Of a stretch of 64,000 nt of DNA, positions 17,128 through 26,181 are shown piece by piece. This stretch comes from Paractinoplanes rishiriensis (GTDB lineage Bacteria > Actinomycetota > Actinomycetes > Mycobacteriales > Micromonosporaceae), in the NCBI RefSeq assembly GCF_016862375.1, contig NZ_BOMV01000006.1, positions 1 to 64,000 on the forward strand, given 5' to 3'. The notes beneath the pieces are model-generated. The model did not search any database. It was given only the letters and a program-made list of their open reading frames with translations, and had not been told where the DNA came from. A program made the translations under genes and the position numbers. Position 1 is the stretch's first letter, and each line of letters starts with the position of its first letter.

Positions 17128-17268
17128 GCGCCGATCTTGTCGACCCACCGCCATCCCGGAACAGCAAATCCACACAGTCGCGGCACCGCCCACCCCTCCC
17201 ACGCCGGTCTTGTCGACTCGCTGTCCTCCCAGGACTCCCAGGACCGCAAATCCACAAGGTCGCGATCG
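17128..17268. repeat. Imperfect direct duplication of a dispersed intergenic repeat
   Basis: Copy 1 (17128-17183) and copy 2 (17201-17268) share the order cttgtcgac, a variable middle of 20-30 bp, then gcaaatccaca and gtcgcg. The element at 1710-1770 has the same order. A weaker relative lies at about 45810-45860. Confidence 0.75.
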
Positions 17269-17281
17269 GTCCGGTGAAGCA

Positions 17282-17315
17282 GGGCGTCGTGCGGCGATCG
17301 ATCGCGGCGACGCCC
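17282..17315. terminator. Hairpin after the response regulator
   Basis: GGGCGTCG (17282-17289) pairs with 17308-17315. The loop contains a second palindrome, GCGATCGATCGC (17294-17305). There is no U tract. It may end kinase/regulator transcription. Confidence 0.35.
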
Positions 17316-17550
17316 GACACCCGGTGGGACTCGATCGGACATCGGCGCACGGCGGGCGGGCGACACGGACCTGATGGCCGGCATACAAGCCGAGCGCCGC
17401 GGGGCCGAGCGGCCAACGGGAAGGAACGAGCGACCTGACACCGCGCGCGACCCAGCAGCAGCGGGAGAGAACAAATCGGCCGAACACCGCGCGGGGCTGA
17501 CGGCCGGCGGGAGGGAAACGAGCCGCCGAAACCGCCCAGAAGTGGTGGAG

Positions 17551-17576
17551 GGGCGCCGGTGGGGAGCCCGGCGCCC
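17551..17576. other. GC-rich hairpin before the GH92 promoter region
   Basis: GGGCGCCGG (17551-17559) pairs perfectly with 17568-17576 across 8 nt. It may insulate the GH92 gene from upstream transcription. Confidence 0.35.
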
Positions 17577-17701
17577 GTGTGCGCGGGAAGGGTCGGCGTT
17601 GGGCGCGAAGTATCGAACCGCACAAAGTTCAACATCGGCGCCGGTCTGGCCGACCCCTCGGGGCAACCATATGGCAAGCGTAGGAGGGATTCAAGGGCAG
17701 T

Positions 17702-17717
17702 TTGACATCGATGTCAG
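17702..17717 (+). promoter_or_regulatory. LacI-type operator upstream of the GH92 gene
   Basis: TTGACATCGATGTCAG contains a perfect 14-bp palindrome (17703-17716) identical at its core to the site before lacI (9135). It lies 94 bp before the GH92 start. Confidence 0.75.
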
Positions 17718-17811
17718 TGGGTGCGCGGTTTTGTTGGAAGGAGTCTTGTCCATTTAGGTATGTAGAGGTAACGATGTCGGGGTAGGTGTTGGGGACTCGT
17801 GAGGAGCTCGC

Positions 17812-20800
17812 ATGCGCCGGCCTCGGTGGATAGTCGTGGTGGTGGTCTTGGGGCTGGCGGGAGGGCTGATGAACGGGAATCCGGCGCGGGCGATCGGAGC
17901 AGGGTTTGCGTCCTCGTTCGAGGCGGGGGAACGGCAACCGGACTGGGTCGACGGCGTCGAACGCGGGAACGGCGCGGTGGTGGGGAGCCGGCGCGACCGG
18001 GTGGTCGGGGTCGCGGTCAGCGGGGAACCCGTCGCGCACGAGAACGGGCGGAACCTCAACGACGGCAACCCGCGGACCAAGTGGCTCGTGGACACGCCGG
18101 CTAGCTGGGCGCGGTACACGCTGGACGCTCCGGCGACCGTCATCAGGTATTCGCTGACCAGCGCCGACGACGCGCCGGAGCGGGATCCGCGGGACTGGAC
18201 GCTGGAGGGGTCCGGCGACGGTGAAACGTGGACCACAGTGGACACGCGGGCGGGTGAGTCGTTCGGCGAGCGGTTCCAGAGCAGGACCTTCGAGGTGGCC
18301 GACCCGGGCAGCTTCCCCATCTACCGGCTGCACATCACGGGGCACCCGGCCGGCAACCTCACTCAACTGGCCGAGTGGGAACTCACCGACGCGAAAGCGC
18401 CGGGGCCGATGCGGAGCCGGGTGGGGGCCGGGCCGGCCAGCTCACCGACAGCGAAGGCGAACGTGGGGTACACCGGACTCGCGGCGTTCGAGATCGCAGG
18501 GCACCACACGACCGAGGGAGCCGCCTTCGCGTACCATCGCATTTTTGATGTTGATCTTGAAGTGAAGGGCGACACCGAGCTGTCCTACCTGATGTTTCCG
18601 GAGGACGACGCGGGGACCTACGCGGCGGTTGACCTGGCGTTCACCGACGGCAGCTACCTGTCGCAGCTCGGCGCGCGGGACCAGCACGGCATCGCCCTCA
18701 GCCCGGGCGCGCAGGGGGCGTCGCAGACGCTCTACACGTCGCAGTGGAACCTCAAGCGGGCGCGGATCGGCGCGGTGGCGGCCGGCAAGACCGTCGCTCG
18801 GATCCTGGTGGGCTACGAGCGGACCGGCGGGCCGGGCAACTTCCGGACCTGGTTCGACGACGTCGTGATCGCGGAGGTGCCGGCGCCAAAACCCAAGACC
18901 AAGCTGAGCGCGTACGCGGACACGCGGCGCGGGACGCAGTCGAGTGGCGAATACTCGCGCGGCAACAACTTCCCGGCCACCGCGGTGCCGCACGGGTTCA
19001 ACTTCTGGACGCCGGTCACCGACGCCGGGTCGACCAGCTGGCTCTATCAATGGTCCCGGCAGAACAACGCCGCCAACCGCCCCACGATCCAGGCGTTCTC
19101 GGCCAGCCACGAACCCAGCCCGTGGATGGGTGACCGGCAGACCTTCCAGCTGATGCCGTCCACCGCGACGGACGCCGGCCGGACCGCCCGCGCGCTCGCC
19201 TTCGGGCACGCCGGCGAGGAGGCGCGACCTTATTACTACGGTGTCACGTTCGACAACGGCATCCGGGCCGAGCTCGCGCCGGCCGATCACGCGGCGATCT
19301 TCCGGTTCACGTTCCCGGGCGACGACGCGCACCTGATCCTGGACAACGTCAACGGCAACTCGGGGCTGACCATCGACCCGGCCGGCCGGTCGTTCGAGGG
19401 CTGGTCGGACGTGAACAGCGGCGGGCTCTCGGCCGGCTGGACCCGGATGTACGTGTACGCCACCGTGGACGTGCCGATCACCGCGAGCGGGATGCTGCCC
19501 GCCGGCAACCGGCCGTCGACCGGCTACCTGTCGTTCGGCGCCTCCGAGGTGACCGTGCGGATCGCCACCTCGCTGATCAGCGTCGCACAGGCCCGGCACA
19601 ACCTCGGACTGGAGATCGCGGCGGACGCCACCCTGGAGTCGGTGCGCGACCGGGCCCAGTCGCTGTGGGAAGCCAAGATGCGCACCGTCGAGGTCGAGGG
19701 CGCCACCGAGGATCAGCTGGTCACCCTCTATTCGAACCTGTACCGGTTGTTCCTCTATCCGAACTCCGGCCACGAGAACACCGGCACCAACGAGGCTCCG
19801 GTCCATCGGCACACCGTGCAGTCGGCGGTCAGTTCGCCCGCCACCGGTGCGCCGGTCCGGGACGGCAAGGTCTACGTCAACAACGGGTTCTGGGACACAT
19901 ACCGGACCACGTGGCCGGCCTATGCGCTGCTGACCCCGGGGGCCGCCGGCGAGATGGTCGACGGGTTCGTCCAGCAGTACCGGGACGGCGGGTGGATCTC
20001 GCGCTGGTCGTCGCCGGGATACGCGAACCTCATGGTCGGCACGAGCTCCGATGTCGCGTTCGCCGACGCGTACCGGAAAGGGGTGCCGGGTTTTGACGTG
20101 GACGACGCCTATCGGGCCGCGCTGCGGAATGCCACGGTGACGCCGCCGAATCAGAACGTCGGGCGCAAGGGGCTGGCGACGTCGATCTTCAAGGGTTACA
20201 CGCCGAGCGAGGTGACCGGCGAGGCGATGTCGTGGGCGCTGGACGGGTACATCAACGACTTCGGGATCGCGGGGATGGCAGCCACCTTGGCGGACAAAAC
20301 AGGCAACTCACGATATGCAGACGAAGCAGCGTATTTCAGGAATAGGGCCCTTAACTACGTCAACATGTTCGACAGTGCGGTCGGCTTCTTCCAAGGGCGG
20401 GATTCGGCCGGAAAGCCGCGTCTGACCCCCGAACAGTACGACCCGCGCGTCTGGGGCTACGACTACACCGAGACCAACGGCTGGAACATGGCCTTCCACG
20501 TGCCGCACGACGGTCAGGGCCTGGCCAACCTCTACGGCGGCCGGGAGGGGCTGGCCGCCAAGCTGGACGCCTTCTTCGCGACGCCGGAGACCGCGCGCTT
20601 CCCCGGCTCGTACGGCGGCACCATCCACGAGATGCTCGAGGCCCGCGACGTCCGGATGGGGCAGTACGGCCACAGCAACCAGCCGTCGCACCACATCATC
20701 TACATGTACAACTACGCCGGGAAACCGCATAAAACCCAGGCACTGGTACGCGAGGCGCTGTCCCGCCTCTACCTGGGCAGCGAGATCGGCCAGGGCTATC

Positions 20801-21525
20801 CGGGCGACGAGGACAACGGCGAGATGTCCGCCTGGCAGATCTTCTCGGCGCTCGGCTTCTACCCGCTGCGGATGGGCAGTGCGGACTACGTCATCGGCTC
20901 CCCGCTGTTCACCCGGGCCACCGTGCATCTGGAGAACGGCCGCACGCTCGTCGTCAACGCCCCGGACAACAGCCCCGGCAACGTCTACGTGCAAAACCTC
21001 AAGATCAATGGTCAGCCGTACGCGTCCACGTCCGTCCCGCATGCCGTCCTGGCCGACGGGGCCGTGCTCGACTTCGCCATGGGCCCGGCGCCGTCGCCGT
21101 GGGGCGCGGACTCCCCGCCGCCGTCGCTGACCACCGGCGACGCGGTGGCCACCCCGCTGCGCGACCTGACCGGCCCCGGCGCCGGCACCGCCTCGATCCC
21201 GGCCCTGGTCGACGACACCACCGCCACCCGGGCCGCGGTCGACGGCACCTTCACCTGCACGTTCACCGGCGCCGGCGAGCGGGCCGAGTTGTACACCCTG
21301 ACCTCGGCCGCCACCACCGGCACCGACCCGGCCTCGTGGCGGCTGCGCGGCTCGGCCGACGGCATCACCTGGACCACCCTCGACGAGCGCTCCGGCCAGG
21401 TTTTCGACTGGCGGCTGCAGACCCGGCCCTTCCGGATCGCCGAACCGGGCCGCTACCGCCACTACGCCCTGGACCTGACCGGCTCGCTCGCCGAGGTGGA
21501 ACTGCTGGGACGCCCGGAGCGCTAG
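17812..21525 (+). CDS. Secreted GH92 alpha-mannosidase with flanking F5/8C-like domains
   Basis: A 1237-residue exported protein. The signal peptide (about 1-28) ends PARA. A discoidin-like (F5/8C) domain covers about 75-185 and a similar region lies at about 1110-1235. Between them is the GH92 fold. Typical GH92 segments are FGHAGEEARPYYYGVTFDNG, NGFWDTYRTTWPAYALLTPG, HVPHDGQGLANLYGG, SNQPSHHIIYMYNYAG and GYPGDEDNGEMSAWQIF. GH92 enzymes are calcium-dependent exo-alpha-mannosidases, mostly alpha-1,2, acting on N-glycans or fungal mannan. The LacI operator upstream links it to the importer at 10297-13252, which could take up released mannose. GAGGAG precedes the ATG by 6 nt. Confidence 0.93.
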   Translation: MRRPRWIVVVVVLGLAGGLMNGNPARAIGAGFASSFEAGERQPDWVDGVERGNGAVVGSRRDRVVGVAVSGEPVAHENGRNLNDGNPRTKWLVDTPASWARYTLDAPATVIRYSLTSADDAPERDPRDWTLEGSGDGETWTTVDTRAGESFGERFQSRTFEVADPGSFPIYRLHITGHPAGNLTQLAEWELTDAKAPGPMRSRVGAGPASSPTAKANVGYTGLAAFEIAGHHTTEGAAFAYHRIFDVDLEVKGDTELSYLMFPEDDAGTYAAVDLAFTDGSYLSQLGARDQHGIALSPGAQGASQTLYTSQWNLKRARIGAVAAGKTVARILVGYERTGGPGNFRTWFDDVVIAEVPAPKPKTKLSAYADTRRGTQSSGEYSRGNNFPATAVPHGFNFWTPVTDAGSTSWLYQWSRQNNAANRPTIQAFSASHEPSPWMGDRQTFQLMPSTATDAGRTARALAFGHAGEEARPYYYGVTFDNGIRAELAPADHAAIFRFTFPGDDAHLILDNVNGNSGLTIDPAGRSFEGWSDVNSGGLSAGWTRMYVYATVDVPITASGMLPAGNRPSTGYLSFGASEVTVRIATSLISVAQARHNLGLEIAADATLESVRDRAQSLWEAKMRTVEVEGATEDQLVTLYSNLYRLFLYPNSGHENTGTNEAPVHRHTVQSAVSSPATGAPVRDGKVYVNNGFWDTYRTTWPAYALLTPGAAGEMVDGFVQQYRDGGWISRWSSPGYANLMVGTSSDVAFADAYRKGVPGFDVDDAYRAALRNATVTPPNQNVGRKGLATSIFKGYTPSEVTGEAMSWALDGYINDFGIAGMAATLADKTGNSRYADEAAYFRNRALNYVNMFDSAVGFFQGRDSAGKPRLTPEQYDPRVWGYDYTETNGWNMAFHVPHDGQGLANLYGGREGLAAKLDAFFATPETARFPGSYGGTIHEMLEARDVRMGQYGHSNQPSHHIIYMYNYAGKPHKTQALVREALSRLYLGSEIGQGYPGDEDNGEMSAWQIFSALGFYPLRMGSADYVIGSPLFTRATVHLENGRTLVVNAPDNSPGNVYVQNLKINGQPYASTSVPHAVLADGAVLDFAMGPAPSPWGADSPPPSLTTGDAVATPLRDLTGPGAGTASIPALVDDTTATRAAVDGTFTCTFTGAGERAELYTLTSAATTGTDPASWRLRGSADGITWTTLDERSGQVFDWRLQTRPFRIAEPGRYRHYALDLTGSLAEVELLGRPER

Positions 21526-21618
21526 GCAGCTTCCGGGATCGAGGCCGGGGGAGACCCATGCAAGGGGTCAATGGCGAAAGCCGAGGGGGAAACCGGCGAA
21601 CGTACGGGGAATCCCCAC

Positions 21619-21624
21619 TAGATT
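21619..21624 (+). promoter_or_regulatory. -10 box of the probable leaderless PPOX gene
   Basis: TAGATT is followed by 6 nt and the ATG at 21631. No ribosome site is visible. Confidence 0.5.
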
Positions 21625-21630
21625 CGGGCC

Positions 21631-22050
21631 ATGTCTGAAGACCAACTGTGGGGTGTGATCGCCGCCGGTGACCTCGGCACCGTGGCGACGATCAAGAAGG
21701 ACGGGCGGCCGCAGCTGTCCGACGTCAGCTACACCGCCGCGGATGGCCTGATCCGCTTCTCCACCCGCACCGCCCTGGCCAAGGTGCACAACCTGCGCCG
21801 CGACCCGCGGGTCAGCGTCAAGGTCAGCGCAGCCGGCGGCGGCTACGCGGTCGCGGAGGGCACCGCCGAACTGAGCGCGGTGTCCTGGGCGCTGGACGAC
21901 GCCACCGTCGAGGAGCTGATCGAGATCTACCGGTTGATCGCCGGCAAGGAACACCCCGACTGGGACGACTACCGCCGGGCCATGGTCGCCGACGGCCGGC
22001 TGGTGGTCCGGATCCGGGTCGAGCACCTCTACGGCTGGACCGCGCCCTAA
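21631..22050 (+). CDS. PPOX-class putative F420-dependent oxidoreductase
   Basis: A 139-residue split-barrel flavin/deazaflavin-binding protein. The N-terminus LGTVATIKKDGRPQLSDVSYT (read as 16-36) and TALAKVHNLRRDPRVSVKV (about 47-65) match PPOX-type F420-binding enzymes of actinobacteria. These reduce or oxidise varied small molecules with F420; some bind heme products or FMN instead. The substrate is unknown. It forms its own unit behind a leaderless-type promoter. Confidence 0.82.
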   Translation: MSEDQLWGVIAAGDLGTVATIKKDGRPQLSDVSYTAADGLIRFSTRTALAKVHNLRRDPRVSVKVSAAGGGYAVAEGTAELSAVSWALDDATVEELIEIYRLIAGKEHPDWDDYRRAMVADGRLVVRIRVEHLYGWTAP

Positions 22051-22126
22051 CGTCGCAACCGATTTGCACCCGCGGTTTTCGTTGCCGGCGGGCGCAAACC
22101 CCTAAAGGGCCGGTCCCCCGTCCCGA

Positions 22127-22157
22127 TCTCCGGGTACAACCCTCACGTACCCGGAGA
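22127..22157 (+). promoter_or_regulatory. 11-bp inverted repeat just upstream of the GGDEF-EAL gene
   Basis: TCTCCGGGTAC (22127-22137) and GTACCCGGAGA (22147-22157) are perfect inverted repeats around 9 nt. The right arm ends 8 nt before the ATG at 22166. It could be an operator or an mRNA hairpin that occludes the ribosome site. It does not match a cyclic-di-GMP riboswitch that I recognise. Confidence 0.5.
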
Positions 22158-22165
22158 CAAATCTG

Positions 22166-24946
22166 ATGGCTGCCACGACCAAACCGCGGGCGGATGCCCC
22201 GGCCGACCGCCCCGCTGGGCGTCTGGCCAGCGGCTGGGCCCGGCTGTGCCTCGTCGTCGGGGTGATCTGTGCCCTCTTCGCGCTGGTGCTCAGCACCAGC
22301 GTGGGCGGCGACAGCGTCAGCCAGACCGTTTCCAACTTCGGGCTCTGCCTCGCCGCGGTGGCGGCGGCGGTCGCCTGTCTCACCCGGGCCCGCACCTTCC
22401 GCGGACGGATGCGATGGGGCTGGGTCTTCATCGGGCTCGGCGTGCTCAGCTGGGGTTCCGGTCAGAGCGCGTGGGTGTGGCTCGAGACGTTCCAGGGTGA
22501 GGAAGCGCCGTTCCCGTCGATTGCCGACATCGGCTACCTCGGCATGGTGCTGCTCACCCCGATCGGCCTGCTGACCCTGCCGAGCGTGGCGCAGGTGCTG
22601 GCCAACCGGGTGCGCAGCGTGCTGGACGGCCTCATGGTCGCCGCCTCGCTGGTGCTGATCGCGTGGATCTTCGTGGTCTCGCCGCTGCTGGAGACCGGGC
22701 AGGACACCGCGCTGGCGCTCTACGTCAGCCTGGCGTACCCGCTGGGCGACGTGGTGATCGTGACCATCGTGATCTACATGCTGGCCCAGCAGCGCCGGCA
22801 CGGCCGCACCTACAAGCAGCTGGCCCTGGTCGGCGCCGGCATCTCCGGCTTCGCGGTCTCCGACATCTGCTACGCGTACCTCAACCTGACCGGCGCGTAC
22901 AGCTCCGGCGGGCTCACCGACATCGGCTGGTTCACCGGCTTCTCGCTGATCCTGCTGGCCGCGTTCAAGCCGATCCCGGCCGAGCACGAGGAGCCGGAGC
23001 CGCACGAGGACGACATGGCCCAGCCGCCGGTCGGCATCCTGCTGCCCTACGTCGCTGTGCTCGCGGCCCTGCTCACCACCGTCATCTGGTACGCCAAGAC
23101 CGGGCACAACAACACGTTCGTGGCGTACACCCGCTCGGCCCTGATCCTGCTGATCGTCGGCCGGCAGCTGCTCACCCTGCGGGAGAACCGCAACCTGACC
23201 CGCACCCTGGAGGCCCGGGTCGCCGACCGCACCGCCGAGCTGTACGCCAGCGAGCAGCGCTTCCACGCGCTGGTCCAGCACAGCTCCGACGTGGTCACCG
23301 TGGTCAGCCCGGAGGCCGACGTGCTCTACCAGAGCGAGTCGGTGCAGCGGGTTTTCGGCTACCCGGCGCAGTGGCTGACCGGCCGCCGCCTCACCAAGCT
23401 GCTCGACCCGGAGTCGGCCCTGCGGCTGGCCCAGGCGCTGCGCCAGGTGTCCGGCCGCCCGTACGCCACCACCGTGCTGGAGCTGTCCGTCCGGCACCGC
23501 GACCGGCGTGTGCGCCAGGCCGAGATGACCATCACCAACCTGCTCTCCGACGAGAGCGTGGGCGGCCTGGTGCTCAACACCCGCGACATCAGCGAGCGCA
23601 AGGAGCTGCAGGACCAGCTGGTGCACGAGGCGTACCACGACGCGCTCACCCAGCTGGCCAACCGCGCGCTGTTCCGCGAGCGGGTCGCCGAAGCGCTGCG
23701 CACCCGCGGCCCGGCGAACGACGTCACCGTACTCTTCCTCGACCTGGACGGGTTCAAGGAGGTCAACGACAGCCTCGGGCACCTGGCCGGCGACCAGCTG
23801 CTGGTGCAGGTCGCCGACCGGCTGCGCTCCTCGGTGCGCGACGGCGACGTGGTGGCCCGGTTCGGCGGCGACGAGTTCGCCGTGCTGGTCGAGTCGGCGC
23901 CCGGCACCGACGACGCCGAGCAGGTGGCCGGCCGCATCGTCGAGGTGCTGGAGCAGCCGTTCCGCAGCGAGACCCGGGACATCCACGTGCAGGCCAGCAT
24001 CGGCCTGGCCACCGCCGAGTCGCTCGCCGAGGGCGACACCGACGGCGCCGAGCAGCTCATGCGCAACGCCGACCTGGCCATGTACAAGGCCAAGTCGGCC
24101 GGCGGCGGCTGCTTCGCGGCCTACCACCCGGACATGCTGGCCGGCCTGGTGGAGCGGCTGGAGCTGGAGGCCGACCTGCGGGTCGCGCTCGAGCGCAAGC
24201 AGCTGCACCTGCACTACCAGCCCACCATCGACCTGGCCACCAGCGAGATCATCGGCTTCGAGGCGCTGGTCCGCTGGCAGCACCCGGAGCGCGGGATGAT
24301 CCCGCCGGCCGAGTTCATCCCGATCGCCGAGGCGACCGGGCTGATCGTGCCGCTGGGCCGCTGGGTGCTGCGCGAGGCGTGCCGGCAGGCCGTCGAGTGG
24401 ACGGAGCAGTCCGGCGGCACCCGCCCGGTCAAGATGGCGGTCAACGTCTCGGTGCGCCAGTTCGACCGGGCCGACCTGGTCGACGTGGTGGGCGGCATCC
24501 TCGCCGACACCGGCATGCCGGCCGAGCAGCTCTGCCTCGAGATGACCGAGAGCGTGCTGATGACCGACACCGACGACAACCTCGAGCAGCTGCTCCGGCT
24601 CAAGGCGCTCGGCGTGACCCTGGCGATCGACGACTTCGGCACCGGCTACTCGTCGCTGGCGTACCTGCGCCGGTTCCCGGTGGACACGCTCAAGATCGAC
24701 CGCTCGTTCGTCGAGCGGCTGGGCGCGCTCACCGACGACACCGCGCTGGCCGACACGATCGTGCAGCTCGGCAAGAGCCTCGGCATGGCCACCGTGGCCG
24801 AGGGCATCGAGGAGTTCGGCCAGCTGGCCGCGCTGCGCGAGATGGGCTGCCATTTCGCGCAGGGCTACTACTTCTCCCGGCCGGTACCGGCCGAGGAGGC
24901 CGGCCCGCTCTTCCTCGCCGCCGAGCTCAGCTCCGCCAAGCGCTGA
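22166..24946 (+). CDS. Membrane PAS-GGDEF-EAL cyclic-di-GMP signalling protein
   Basis: A 926-residue protein. About eight hydrophobic segments cover 25-335. A short helix then leads to a PAS domain (about 360-475), a GGDEF domain (about 480-650) and an EAL domain (about 665-915). The cyclase signature GGDEF (567-571) is intact, and an RxxD inhibitory site (RDGD, 558-561) precedes it. The phosphodiesterase motif EALVRW (699-704) is intact, with DDFGTGYSSL downstream. Both synthesis and breakdown of c-di-GMP are therefore plausible, gated by PAS ligand and membrane signal. In actinomycetes c-di-GMP controls development through BldD; that link is inferred only. Confidence 0.93.
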   Translation: MAATTKPRADAPADRPAGRLASGWARLCLVVGVICALFALVLSTSVGGDSVSQTVSNFGLCLAAVAAAVACLTRARTFRGRMRWGWVFIGLGVLSWGSGQSAWVWLETFQGEEAPFPSIADIGYLGMVLLTPIGLLTLPSVAQVLANRVRSVLDGLMVAASLVLIAWIFVVSPLLETGQDTALALYVSLAYPLGDVVIVTIVIYMLAQQRRHGRTYKQLALVGAGISGFAVSDICYAYLNLTGAYSSGGLTDIGWFTGFSLILLAAFKPIPAEHEEPEPHEDDMAQPPVGILLPYVAVLAALLTTVIWYAKTGHNNTFVAYTRSALILLIVGRQLLTLRENRNLTRTLEARVADRTAELYASEQRFHALVQHSSDVVTVVSPEADVLYQSESVQRVFGYPAQWLTGRRLTKLLDPESALRLAQALRQVSGRPYATTVLELSVRHRDRRVRQAEMTITNLLSDESVGGLVLNTRDISERKELQDQLVHEAYHDALTQLANRALFRERVAEALRTRGPANDVTVLFLDLDGFKEVNDSLGHLAGDQLLVQVADRLRSSVRDGDVVARFGGDEFAVLVESAPGTDDAEQVAGRIVEVLEQPFRSETRDIHVQASIGLATAESLAEGDTDGAEQLMRNADLAMYKAKSAGGGCFAAYHPDMLAGLVERLELEADLRVALERKQLHLHYQPTIDLATSEIIGFEALVRWQHPERGMIPPAEFIPIAEATGLIVPLGRWVLREACRQAVEWTEQSGGTRPVKMAVNVSVRQFDRADLVDVVGGILADTGMPAEQLCLEMTESVLMTDTDDNLEQLLRLKALGVTLAIDDFGTGYSSLAYLRRFPVDTLKIDRSFVERLGALTDDTALADTIVQLGKSLGMATVAEGIEEFGQLAALREMGCHFAQGYYFSRPVPAEEAGPLFLAAELSSAKR

Positions 24947-24984
24947 CCGCTGCCGCCGCACCCCCCTTTCCGAGAAGGAGTCCC

Positions 24985-26181
24985 ATGACCACGGGTACCA
25001 TCGCGTCCGAGTTCGCCCCGCCGGCGGCGCCGGCGCCGCTGACACCGGATGCGCTGCGGGTCGTCGACCTGCCGACGCCGTACCTGGTCACCGACCTCGA
25101 CACGGTCGCGGAGCGGTACGCAGGGTTCACCGCGGCGCTGCCCGGTGTCGCGACCTTCTACGCCATGAAGTGCAACCCGGCCCCGGAGATCCTGCGCACC
25201 CTGGCCGACCAGGGCGCCGGCTTCGAGGTCGCCTCGATCGGCGAGCTGCGCATGCTGCAGGCCCTCGGCGTCGACCCGGCGACCGTGCTCTACAGCAACC
25301 CGGTGAAGCCGCCGGGCCAGATCGCGGCCGCGGCCGGCATGGGCCTGTGGCGGTTCAGCTTCGACTCCCCCAACGAACTTGCCAAGATCGCCGAGAAGGC
25401 GCCCGGTTCGGCCGTCTACGTGCGGCTGCGGGTGGACGACAGCAACAGCATGTTCCCGCTGTCCCGCAAGTTCGGCACCGACGTCGAGGACGCGTACGAC
25501 CTCATGCTGCTGGCCCGCCGGCTCGGCCTGCGCCCGTACGGCGTCACCTTCCACGTCGGTTCGCAGTGCGGCAGCACCTCGGCCTGGCAGTCGGCGATCC
25601 GGTTGGCGGGCGAGCTGATGGAGCGGCTCCGCGGCGACGGCATCGAACTCGAGATGCTCGACCTGGGCGGCGGTTTCCCGGCCCGGTACCGCGCCGGCGT
25701 GCCGTCGATCGAGGAGATCGGCGCGGTCGTCCAGGACGCGCTGGCCGAACTGCCGTACCGGCCCGCCCTGATCGCGGCCGAGCCCGGCCGGCACCTGGTC
25801 GCCGAGGCCGCGGTGATGGCCGCGACCGTGATCGGCCGGGAGATGCGCGGCGACGAGAACTGGCTGTTCGTCGAGGTCAGCACGTACCACGGCCTGATGG
25901 AGGCACTGCAGACCGCGGGTGGTTGGGACTTCCCGGTGTGGAGTTCGGTGCCCGAACTGCCCGGCACCGAGACGCTGCCGTTCACCATCACCGGCCCGAC
26001 CTGCGACAGCTCGGACACCATCGGCTACGGGATTCCGCTGCCGGCCACGGTGACCGTGGGCGACGTCGTCTACTTCGGCTCGGCCGGCGCGTACTCGCTG
26101 AGCTACGCAACCGCCTTCAACGGCTTCCAGCCACCCACGCCGGTCTTCGTGGGCACGGGTCAGCCCCGTGCTCGACGCTGA
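24985..26181 (+). CDS. Type III PLP-dependent decarboxylase (ornithine decarboxylase-like)
   Basis: A 398-residue alanine-racemase-fold decarboxylase. PLP would bind K62 in FYAMKCNP. H190 (HVGSQ), GGG (228-230), E266 (EPGRH) and the substrate-side C340-D341 (GPTCDSSD) follow the ornithine/lysine decarboxylase pattern rather than the diaminopimelate type. The product would be a diamine such as putrescine or cadaverine; substrate choice cannot be fixed by eye. GAAGGAG lies before the ATG. The stop lies inside the start of the MFS gene (14-bp overlap), so the amine product or a derivative may be exported. Confidence 0.87.
   Translation: MTTGTIASEFAPPAAPAPLTPDALRVVDLPTPYLVTDLDTVAERYAGFTAALPGVATFYAMKCNPAPEILRTLADQGAGFEVASIGELRMLQALGVDPATVLYSNPVKPPGQIAAAAGMGLWRFSFDSPNELAKIAEKAPGSAVYVRLRVDDSNSMFPLSRKFGTDVEDAYDLMLLARRLGLRPYGVTFHVGSQCGSTSAWQSAIRLAGELMERLRGDGIELEMLDLGGGFPARYRAGVPSIEEIGAVVQDALAELPYRPALIAAEPGRHLVAEAAVMAATVIGREMRGDENWLFVEVSTYHGLMEALQTAGGWDFPVWSSVPELPGTETLPFTITGPTCDSSDTIGYGIPLPATVTVGDVVYFGSAGAYSLSYATAFNGFQPPTPVFVGTGQPRARR

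Larger units (their letters stand above)
17094..17811. other. 718-bp intergenic region upstream of the GH92 gene
   Basis: Contains in order a direct duplication (17128-17268), two strong hairpins (17282-17315, 17551-17576) and a LacI-type operator (17702-17717). GAGGAG at 17800-17805 lies before the GH92 start. Open frames of up to 127 codons exist but lack ribosome sites and family resemblance, so no gene is called. Confidence 0.6.

Noticed and set aside
17374..17757. 127-codon plus-strand open frame before GH92
   Set aside because: No ribosome site or family resemblance, composition is non-coding in appearance, and it runs through the LacI operator.
22051..22165. Cyclic-di-GMP riboswitch before the GGDEF-EAL gene
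   Set aside because: The segment has a GCAAACC-like string and a hairpin, but the conserved GEMM core and tetraloop receptor were not found.
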